This document shows positions 10,305 through 22,300 of a DNA stretch of 64,000 nucleotides, piece after piece. A model generated the notes under the pieces. It was not told where the DNA came from. It worked only from the letters and a program-made list of their open reading frames with translations, and searched no databases. The translations under genes and the position numbers were made by a program. Source of the stretch: Antedon mediterranea (lineage: Eukaryota > Echinodermata > Crinoidea > Comatulida > Antedonidae); NCBI RefSeq assembly GCF_964355755.1, contig NC_092671.1:24674070-24738069 (forward strand), written 5' to 3'. The stretch's first letter is position 1; every line of letters starts with the position of its first letter.

Positions 10305-13300
10305 CTATATCAAAAAAAATAAGACAAAGGGAAATTTTCATTTGTAATAGTCTAAAAGCATAATAAATAATCAAGTTTCAATTATAACAAGTTTTTACAT
10401 ATATAATGTAAAATAATAACAAGATGCAATAATGTAGCAAATACTTTAATGGACAGAAAAGATGAATCAAAGTCAATATTATTTATAAGATTAAGAAATA
10501 ATTGCATTTAAATTAAATTATAATTGTATAGGCCTATTATACATTTATAATATAATAGTATTATAGTGTATACAAATATTATAAGAAAATCATAATTGTA
10601 TCTGTAGGCCTATATAAAAAGAAATGTCAAACGAAAATTATATAAACATGTGTATAAACTATAACATTTGTTATGGAAATATAACATAACAACATTATGT
10701 TTGTATAAGAATATGAATGAAAACATATTAATGAAAATATTATAGATATTTTATATGTAGTTTATGTAAAAATGTAAAGAATAAATGAGGAACGCACCCA
10801 CCAACAAGAAATGAAAGTTTTTAAATATTGTTAATATTATTATCTTTATGTTTTTCAGAAACATTTTCATGCAAACCAAGAATCCTAACTCGATAGTAAC
10901 TTAATTCACTTTTGTGATATATGTCTCTTGTCTTGTTTTTTTATACTGTTAAAATAAAATTATAATACTATTGAACACAGGCCTTTTTGCTGATCAGCTG
11001 CTGTTCTTTGCCCTTCCAAACTCCTTAAGACCTACCTTTTAATTTACACTTTTATCATTGCACATTTACTTTTTTGATTTTCATCCTGTCTCCTTTTTTT
11101 GTTGATTGTTCATCGCTTAGGTGCTCTGCATTTTAAGCTATATTAAATTGAACCCTATTATTATTTTTTTATTATTTAAATAAAATCACAATTGTGTGTG
11201 TGCGTATGAAATTGGTTGTAAAAAAACAATCTTACCTTGAACGCATTTTCCATCATACGCCTTCGTTATTGGTGATTTAAATTTACAAGCTGCTCTGCGT
11301 AACTTGCATTCGTTGGAATACGTCATACCATTAACTCCACAAACCTGTTAGATAATTCATAAATGCACCAGTAAACGTTTTGTATAATTTGGGCGTACAC
11401 CAGGTTTATATTTATTTCTTTAGGTAATTATAAACTGGATAATATTATCACTCAATTTCTCAACTTCATAAAAAAATGGTTATATATAGATCCTTTGAAG
11501 TTCGAAGTATGGTGATAATTATTATTATTTTATCAATATTTTTTTTAAATTATGTTACTTTTTAAATGTAACAAGTTGAATATATATACTAACCGCTCCA
11601 CGTCTTAGGTCATCCGGACAATTTTTTTTAAGACTTTTACATGAATACGGATCCTTTTCTTTCTCTGTAATATGAAAATAATTCATATTAAGTTAAATCC
11701 TATTTTAAAGTCAGATAATGAGATAATTGCAAGTGTACTTCTGCCTCAATTGTAGACTGAGTTTCACTAATATTATTCAATTTAGTAAAGCCTAAGTTTA
11801 GTTAAAGTGCAGTTCTCAAAAGATAAACTATTTGGATAATACGAAGCTGTCGATTTGCGACGCCTAGGAACTAATTACGTCATTACACTTGCGTGTACAC
11901 TGTGACGTGGTTCCTCATTTTATTTGATTCCTTGACACAGTTTTGTCTGATTGTATGTTCCAGGCGACGACGACTAACGACGACGAATATCGTCGTGTTA
12001 GTTCATAGGTCCTAGGTTGTTGCAAATCGAAAGCTTCCGAATCTGATTTGTTGAACCCACTAGCTTGCATTGCCATAACGCATGCTCCGTCTCGTAATTT
12101 CTCAATGACGACACCGGTTCGGCAGGCTGTTCGTCTCATGATGCACTCGTTTTCATAGGTCATTTGATCAGTGCCGCATACCTCCCCAATAGAAATCCGT
12201 CTAGGGCAAATGATGTTTAGAGACAAACATCTGAATATTCCACTCATAAATAAAGCTATAGAATATAAAATTAATTTCGTAAACTACAAAACATAATAAC
12301 AGTTTTTTTTTTTAATCACCATTTGTTTTCGGGTCTTTTGTTCTATGGTTAAGAAAAGATCAACTAACTATTCACTGTAGGCCCTAATTTCTTTTTGACA
12401 TGATAGGTTAGGTTCTCCGCAAATGAAACATTGAATGGATTATTATTATGCGGAGATAATTTGATAAGTTGATGATGATGATTGGTTGAGAATGAATTAG
12501 ACCTATGTTTTACTTGTCAAAAGTTCATACAGTCGGGCAGCAAAGTGGTTGACCTCGCGAATTATTACCAAATCAAAATTTGAATTGCCGCCATCTTGGA
12601 ATCGCGATAAAGCAAGTAGTGCGGAATTACAAAATGCAGCAAAAAAAATGTCAATAACATTTAAATAGCATATTCATACAATTAAATTTATATTAATAAA
12701 ATTCAACTAAGGATTTTACGAAAGATAGGCTACTTAAGAAATACTGCCGAGATCGGTTCCCCCACACGGCGTAGGGTACCGCAGTGCTAAGGGGCCTAGG
12801 TAGGAAAAAATCTGATTTTACCTGTTAAACATGCTTGAACCAAGGCCATTTTAATATATATTATCCAGATTATATATCAAAACAAACTGATAAAAGGATT
12901 TGTTGATTTGCTTCTGATGAGAAAAGTGCCGGATTCATTTCGCTGACGGCGAATGAATACACGAATTTTCGCCATTTTCTAGCACTAGCCTTGGGTACCC
13001 AGACAGCTGATAACGATTATATTCGATTGTCCAGACGTCTCTGCTACTGGTGCTCAATACTACAGTATGTATTACTATGGACCTATAGGTCCATGGTATT
13101 ACTGTACATATAGTTAGTACTGTATGTTTAGTTTTTGCTTTCTTAATGGCAAAATAAATATTTAATTTTTATTATTGCTTATTTTGCTTTAGCTTTATCC
13201 AAGAAGAAGTAAATATTATTATACAGTATATATATGCATATTGCAGTCAAGTTGCAACTGCCACGAATCCACTCCACTTTGGTTACTAACTAAATAATTA

Positions 13301-16300
13301 ATAGTATAACATCATAACTAACAAACAAATTAACAAGTTAATAAATTAACCACCATTAAATAATTTTATTTACAAAAAAGTATTTTACATACAGTATAAC
13401 ATGTAATATCTTATTTACATCGAAGTAAAATATGCCTATCAAACTATCTTGCTCAGGCTAAAATATCAAGTTATATATGTCAATATTTGAGTTAAATCAT
13501 CGCGATAATAAAATTTTTATTTTTTTTTTATTTTTAAAGACGTCTGTTACGTACATCAATTTACAAATATCAAAATAGGATTGTTTTTGCAGCACAAGAT
13601 GAATCACAAGTCGGATAGTTTATTCTTAGAAACCTGAAAGAAAAAAAAAACACCAATAATGAGCTATTCATAGTTAAATAATTTTAATGTCAACTTTAGT
13701 CATCCTAAATTTTGTCGCCATGATCACTACTATACACAATACTGTATATATAAATATCATATATACGACCATCCAAATTACCTCATCCTACAACAGTCCT
13801 TCCTAGCCTAGGCTACATTATTGTCATATATTTACAAACCTCCAACAGCCACAACGTATTTTCTTTTCTTTGGCAAAGAATTTCCCGTAATATAGTCCTA
13901 AATTAATTAAATAAAAAGGTCTAGGCCTTTCTTTAAATATCCGACGATATATATCCATAATCCAGTGGATATAGATTCAACATTTTAAACATAATAATAT
14001 GGCTTCACATTGATTATAATAAGTCGGCGATATGCCACTAAAAACTATAAAAACTATAAAATTATAAATAAATAAGGGAGTCAGTTTCTCTCTGTAAAAG
14101 AATAACTAAACAGAATAATAATACACAACCAAATACAGTAGAGCTAGCAAAACAGAGTTGGAGGAGCAGAGTCTTCACATATGAAGTTGGCTCCTAATAC
14201 GAAGAAGAAGAAGAAGAAGAAAACTAGCCTGCGGCCCTCTCTATCCGCCTACAAATAGCACTGGGTTTCCGTCAAATGGGCTAGGCCTAGCCTAGGCCTA
14301 GATAATACTACAAGTTGGGTACATTTTTTTACAACCAAATAATCTACAATTATATTGCAATATTTACCAAACTAGCACCAAATCCAAAATAAAAAAGCTA
14401 CTAATAACATATTTTGGTATATTAACTGGTTTAAAAACGGATTGCACATAGTGATTTTGAAGGATTGAAATTACTCAACCACACGGCCTGTACTAAACAT
14501 ACGAATCCAAGATGGAGTCTGCTTAGAATATATCCCCAGCTTTGAACGGATATTGAATCCGTCCCACAAGCTGAACCAAGCTTAAACTTTCAAAAAAGAT
14601 AGATTAATAACCTAATAACCAACCACTAAGTTTTTATAAAGGTTCCGTGCTGATGAGAAAAGTGCCGGATTCCCTACGAAACCAAACAAATAAATCATGT
14701 AGCCTACCTCAACGAACACCTCCATCTGCACTTTTTTCTTCAATAAGCTCTGTCGTCCTTTCCTGGGCTATTTATACCAAAATTTTGTGGCGGGAATAAT
14801 CTTCCATATTAGGAGTAACAATTTCCAAATATAGAAAGATATAATTTAACCCGGATGGTGGAAATTGCAGCAGATTTGTAAGGGTATTCCCATGCAAAAT
14901 GCTTGCCGCGAAGTGAAAAGCGAACCGGAAGTCACTATAACTTGGCGATGCTCAGTGACCTGCGCAGTTAAAAAACAGCGTTTTAACGGTTAAATGAGCA
15001 CTTTGCTGCTCGACTGCATACTATCACATTATCAACCAGGAGAAAGCTTTGGCAGTAATTGTTATAATACTGTAGTACATTACATTTATATTTATACTTG
15101 AAAACATCGTCGCAAAATATTATACGTAATGTGTGTGGTTATTTTTATCATTTATTGCCAAATAATGAAACGCGCTTGTTTGGCTACTCTGTATGCATAA
15201 TCATAAAACTTCCTCATGATCTGTGTGAAAATACCTTCTTAACCGTGACGGGTTGTAAACAATCCATAATGCATAATGCGTACTCATGGTTTGAAATCTT
15301 TGTTTACTTTCGCTCGTGACGATTTTCCAGATGAAATGTAATCAAACTAATTTACCTGTTAATTACGTAAACTTGTTGTTTTTGGCTCAAATTTTTGACT
15401 TAAAGTGAATAACTTTAATATTACTTTGATATGGCCACTTTAAATTTAGAATATTTTGACCTTCATTTTTTTGTGTTTCAAGGGAAAATACATCTTTAAG
15501 TTTTGTGCGTACGTTATGAAACTGCGCCCTCTAAAGAAAAAAGACATATTTAGAGAATTGTACATTCCTATTTCAAATTCTTCTTCCAGACATTGCAAGG
15601 TTTTGAAATGCTGACTTCAGGGAAATAAACTGCCAATATGAAATGTTAATTGAAAATCTGTCATGTCCTTGATTCTTTTTCTTTTTTGATGTGCGTGTAT
15701 ATGTTTTAGTAATGTTCTGTTGATTTATATATGATATAATTCAACCTTTTACATTAATAAAAGTATTATAGTTGTCTTATTTGTTAACATTGTAAAGCTA
15801 TGAGTTTACCAGTTAGTTACCAGTTAGTTACCAGTTAGTTACCAGTTAGTTACCAGTTAGTTACCAGTTAGTTACCAGTTAGTTACCAGTTAGTTACCAG
15901 TTAGTTACCAGTTAGTTACCAGTTAGTTACCAGTTAGTTACCAGTTAGTTACCAGTTAGTTACCAGTTAGTTACCAGTTAGTTACCAGTTAGTTACCAGT
16001 TAGTTACCAGTTAGTTACCAGTTAGTTACCAGTTAGTTACCAGTTAGTTACCAGTTAGTTACCAGTTAGTTACCAGTTAGTTACCAGATACCAGTTTTAC
16101 AATAACAACAATAACAACCAAAATAAATGACTGATAATACTAAAGTGAAAAATGCTTGTCGGGAGTAATCGTTAAAGAAACATTAACATCTTACGGGCTT
16201 TTGAATGCTTACGTTTTAGCTCTTTCTTGGCTGTATTTGTTGCTCTTGGTTCTGGTGTAACAGGTTGCTCATCTTCCCAGTTTGACAGTTGGCACTTCCC

Positions 16301-19300
16301 TGCAAATTGCACATAAAGTTCTGAATTTCCTAGTTCACATGCTAGTTTAAAAAGTAGGCATTTTGAAGGATACGTTTTTCCGTCTGAACCACACACTTTC
16401 TCATAATACTTTGGTTTAGGACAAAATCCGCACCTTGTATCTATGATAAAAAAGAAAATTACATTTAAAACAGTATATTATCTATTTCTAAACATTTGTC
16501 ATTCTAAACATTTTTCATGGCAATAAAGTCCTAACCGGTATCTTATTCGTTAGGCCTAATGGAATTATTATCATTCAGCCATTAATTGTAGGACATTGAT
16601 TTGATAATGTAGGCCTAAGGGTCTATGTGTCTCAGAAAACAAACTTAAATAAATGTTGTACATTGTATTGTTACGGTAATTTATTATGTCTAATTATAAT
16701 AACTTCTTTCAAATATACATTGATTTGTATCCTGTTCGAAATAATAAGTAATTGTAATTCTTATTCAAATCTTACTTGATTTATATTAACCAGGCCCGAG
16801 TTTAATTATGGTTTAGTAATTGTTGGCGCAACGGTGAAATAAAACAACTACTAAATGTATAAAGTAAGTATGCCATTTATTCCAAACGAATCAAGTGATG
16901 ATTCTCAATAAATAGATAAAATATACAATATACAATGTTTGATAAGACAGAACAATAAAACGGTGTAGCTACATGACTAGTTGAGAAAAGAGTGTGTTAA
17001 TAATTTGGTCAGTGCATGATAATATTGGGCTTTGCCCATCTCATCTGACCAATTAGGATTAAGAGAAGTAATGTGGTTTTCTGTTAGAGTCATTAACATT
17101 CTTAAAATCCATTAGCTAGAAAAGTGAAGGTAACCTGTCAATGTGAGGTTAAATAAAGAGATATATAGAGGATGTATAAATAATCAAATTAAAAGTAAAT
17201 GTTGAATTGTTTAAAAGCTATGTGGTAGGTCTGCTACAATGGCCTTAATTATTACTAGGACGCCATCTTTCGTTCAGAAAATTAAGGATCTAGGCTATTA
17301 TAGGCCTAAACTAAACACATAGCCTGGTCTAAGCCTGTGAACTAATTAATAATAATAATCCTAATAATAATAATAACTGTGAAATACAAATAATGTATGT
17401 TTATGAGTTGGATGGTGAGTTCATGAGTTGAACAATTTAATTCTCTATTTTTAACGTGGCGAAGTCGAGTTGAAAATAGCACTCAATTTTTCATTGAAAG
17501 AAATTCAATGAATACAAAACATTCATTATTTGTTTTATAACACATCTACTTTTATTAAAGTTATCCATCGCAAATCATTGATGAATACTAAGCCGGGAAG
17601 CTAAGTCATAAAAAAAGCAGTGCTCCAACTTTAGAAAGAGTAGAGAACAGTTATATTGAGGGCGTTTGGAATTCGAGTTGATTTCCAAACGCGATCAGTC
17701 AACAATGTCGGGAGAATCCCAAAATGTTTACAGAAAGCTGATTACGTGCATTAGAGCACATTGATTATCAGAAAAGAAGAAATTAAATTAAATTGAAAGA
17801 TATTCCTTTCAGAATATTTGTATAACACCACAATTGATTGTAAACGATTTTGACATTTAAAATTGATTGATGATTTGTTCAATTACGGCAAACTTTTTTT
17901 TCGGCAGTTGAATAGAGTATGTATATAAGGACTTATATTTGAATGAAATTGTGATATTGTTTGCCCAAATACAAATGTCTGCATTTCTTATTTAATTCAT
18001 TTTATATAATGTATATTATCAACTGACCGTACATAGGCCTACAAGTGTTCTTGAGTCATAGATATGCGCACCACATGTAATTTGGAAATCCGGATGATAG
18101 CAGACGTCTCAAGACTGCCAATTCCAGGTGGAATTCATTATGAATTTCTGTCTATTTTACAGGATTTCATTTTTAGCAAAAGGTTGAAATACAATTATGT
18201 TGGTAAGGGTAGTTTTGGGGATTGAATTGGTTTTACACATCAACAATTCGATATTGGTGCAATCATATTTCAGTTGATTTATAGCCACACTTATATAGAA
18301 TGTTATAGTAAACCAAGTACAATTACTAATATGTTAGCTGAAGTAAACAATTGTTTAATGATTAAAATAATAATACTATTGTGCTTTATAAGCTTAGGTT
18401 GAATTTTGTAACTACTACTGTAGAGTAGCTTTTGCGTCAGGCGGTTGAGTAATTGGTCAAATGTTTGCCCTCCTCTCACGTAATTTATACTTTATAGGCC
18501 CTACTAAGTACATTGAACATTTTTAAAAAAGAGTTTGGAATCTACGACCTGAATACTAGCCTGGCGTCCATACCTTACGCTTACGCGTATGGCTAGGTGT
18601 TAGGTTGAATAAAGTATGCTTTTTAGTCGCGTGGACGCGACTCAACAGTTCACTATGTCGGTCGGTCTGTCGGTCTGTCGGTCTGTCACTATGCGTTTTA
18701 TCGCTTTTCTGTACCTTTTTAACTGTTTTGATGTACATTACTTTTCATTTTTTTCTGAGAGCACGCGACTTATGGCTGTTGGCCTTGTTATTTTACGGGC
18801 ACTAAGGCGTGATGAAGACATCCACCATTCTGTCAAGCGTTTTAAGCTGTCTACCCTATCGACAAACATTTATTTTATTAAATGCATACAATACAGAGCA
18901 TAAAAAGAAGTAGAAGTAATCTTGTCTCAGTTGGCTCTTCAACGTGGGTAAACAAATAATAAGTACAATGTACAATGAGATATTAAGCATCAGTAATAAT
19001 ATATAATAAAATGAAATTCCTTTAATTACTACACGATATTTGTTGTCACATGTGTGATGGTCATAGTGTAGATAGAGCTTTAAAGAATCTAGTTTCATTC
19101 TTGTGTACTGTAATTGTTCCTCTGTTCAATCTTATCTAAACGACTTATCCTGTTAATTCCTACTAATCTTAAACAAACTTTCAAATTTGTACAATAGCAT
19201 CAGGGACCGTGGTACAGTAGTAATAGCCATACAACACTATTCATTCTTATGAGACCTTGTAGAATGCAGCCAAAGTGCAACCTTACGGATCTTGTTAATG

Positions 19301-22300
19301 CATTAATAATTTCACTGCCTTCAGATCCTTTACCTGATTGGATTATGATATTTCATTCCATGGGTAATTCAAAACGAAAGAAACATGCATCGTCCCACCT
19401 CTCCTTCTAAACGAATTATTTAATTAAATTTGAAATTAAAACAAAATATTTGAGGAATATTTTATAATGAAGCATGCAAATTGTTTGCATTTTGCTGATA
19501 TAGTCCTACATACAACGTTTTTCAGGAAAAGCAGATGTTTATTATGAATTTTAAAACGGCAATCTCCCGTGGAAGCTTGCCAGAATATCAACACTCATGG
19601 ACGACGAGAAAGTGATGACTCATCGTATCGCGGAAGGGTAGAAAACGGTTTATGATCATGCAGGTTTGGCAAAAAAAAACCCTTAATTAAAGGAAGATAT
19701 ATCAATTTAATCAACTTAGGCCTAGTGTATTTTTAAAAATGATTTATATGCACTGATGAAAGGCTAGTGTTGGCCGAAAGCTCTGCTAACTTTTCTGGCT
19801 GTTTACTTTATCGTTTTGATTTAGCTTTTCGCTTTTTATTTTTGTATCTCCATTGAGATCCAGCCACTGATACCCACAGCATTGTCATTTTTTTCAGTAA
19901 TTTGCCTTTGGATTTATATATAATGATGAGGAAATATGTGAGAAACAACAGAGATTCGAACCCGAAAATTTTGCTTGATATGCAGATGTCCTAACCAGAC
20001 TACTGCGGCTTTCATTGTATTGTTCAAACTTGATTGGATAGCGACTAAAACACTTTTGGCGTGGTACGACGACGGAACAGCTTTAGTCCCTCTATTGTAC
20101 GCATGCGCACCAGAGATCAAATAGATACGCCCCTCATTTTTCAGGTTTTTTTTATTCACGAAGTGATGTGATCTCCCAGAGAGATAGTTTTATATAACAC
20201 CACAGTGGTGTTATGTATATTAATAATTAATATAAATATTCAATGCGCACTCAATGCGCACTCAATGCGCCTTCTGGGTGCTTGCAATATTTACAGAGGG
20301 CGTTATGTGGATTAATGCTCAAAATCGAGAAGCATTTAGGCTTAAGTACTCCAAGCAGTCGCTTTTCAAATGGTTCGTGTTCTTTATATACTTATTAGTC
20401 CCAATACAAATGTTTTTAAAGTGTTTGTAAGTCGGTGGTAACAATATTTGTTTTGGCTTAAAACCATACAACAATACTCACTCTGTTGAGAACGACTAAA
20501 GCAGCCAAAGTAAAAGCTTTATGTTGATTTTTTTTATAAGTGAGAACATCATTTTGGGTTGTTTTTTTTACGAAATTGTGATGTTTTGGGTGACAATAAC
20601 AGCTGTAACTATTTTATCGGACGAAGCTACTACTGAGATTGAAAATGACGTGTTAGACCTCGAGTTGACAATTTTCAATGCGTGATAATATTTGATTTTT
20701 AACTTGCAAAATAATGATATTCTACCGCACTGGAACTTTATTTCCCAAGAGATTTCATTCACAATTCATTTCCCAGTGGAACGTGAAAAGGTAATGCCTT
20801 TGGAGGAAAAATCAATTACTTTGTCTGGGTATTTCTTGAAAAGATGACGACATTATGCTTTTAGAATCACATAACCATGAGTCAACATAAACGTCTGTCG
20901 TAAGTGGACCTACATTATAATGTAAACATCCTTCAATACTGATGTCCTTAGAAATATAATGTTATACTAAATGTTTCAAGAATGACAAATAACTGTGGCA
21001 TTTTTTAATTTTTAAAATTGTACTTATTTTTAATTTGAAATCCATGGATTGGTATAATATTTAATAGTAGAAATGATATGTATATAAAACTATAATGGCA
21101 ATAAATCCACACAACTGAGTTACTTTTTCATCTGTATAATTTTTCTGAAACGCTATCTAAATAAATGGTATAGGCCTACAGGTTGAATGTTTTATATATT
21201 AGGCTACAACTTATACTTACAGGATGAATTATAATTATTAATGTACAGGATAATAACTATGGAAGGATGACAAGCATAGTTTTTTGGTTTCTTTTATAAA
21301 CTGCCTAAATTAATCCGATTTGTTTTTAAAATTCATGCATATTTTATTCATTTTAATTGAAAAGCCATTGCTTTTACTAGTAGGTCTTAGGCTCAGATTG
21401 TGTTTCTTTCTTACAGCTTCGAGTCCAGCAGCGGAGGTGTTAAAAATTTCAAAGCATGACCTACTTGTAACTAATTAGTTGGGCTTATGTTACTTATATC
21501 AATTTGTGGTGTATTTTCTCTGCCTAAATCAATTAAACTATTTCTCCTCTATAATACATTACTTAGAAGTGCATTTGTCAAAACACCTTTTCTCCTTTTT
21601 ATACTAGGCTACACATATCAGTTACCAGCATTACGTCTAATTTAGGTTATTCGATATACAGCAAGAATGATGGCGACCACCCATTACATAATCAACATTT
21701 TATATAAAACCTATCTTAAAGATAAACATTTGTTTATTTTTAAAGATTTGCCTCTAATGACAAAACTATACTTAAATTGTTTTATAACTCTGTAATTCTC
21801 AGTGTAATACTTTTTTGTAATGTTTGTTTTTATGGTAATACAATGCAAAAAGATAAAATTAAACTTAATCGGATAGGAAATATAAGCAATTAGACTAGTA
21901 GGAGAGCACTTACCTGATGTTGAATCCTTGTATAAAGAAAATGTGTTAAAAAAAGTAAAAAGTATCATTGATGATGAAACACATCCTCTTCACAAACAAT
22001 TTGCTCTCATGAATTCTGGCATAAGACTACGTGCACTTAATACCAAAACAAAACGGTTTAGGTGCTCGTTTGTACCTAATGCTATACACTTATATAACTC
22101 CAGAGTACAAAGGTAAAATGTAACCGATAATTTTTATCTAATTTTAACAATTTTTAGCCTCTTAACTTTTTGTGTGTTTTTTTGTAAATTGTATTTTATA
22201 TTTTTGTATTTTGCCAGTTTTCAAATCACATTTCTGTTTTTTAAATGGACAATAAAGTATATATGACTATAATGTTGATATTTAAATGATGTTTGTTGTG

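Noticed and set aside
9726..10363. Open frames opposite or overlapping the Kazal gene last exon
   Set aside because: Shadows of the long minus-strand exon; no domain of their own.
12913..14673. A hammerhead ribozyme at TGATGAGAAAAGTGCC
   Set aside because: Only the CTGATGA part is present; no GAAA-bounded helix follows.
19947..20015. A tRNA gene
   Set aside because: B box is good, but the acceptor arm and anticodon arm do not form; better explained as a SINE.
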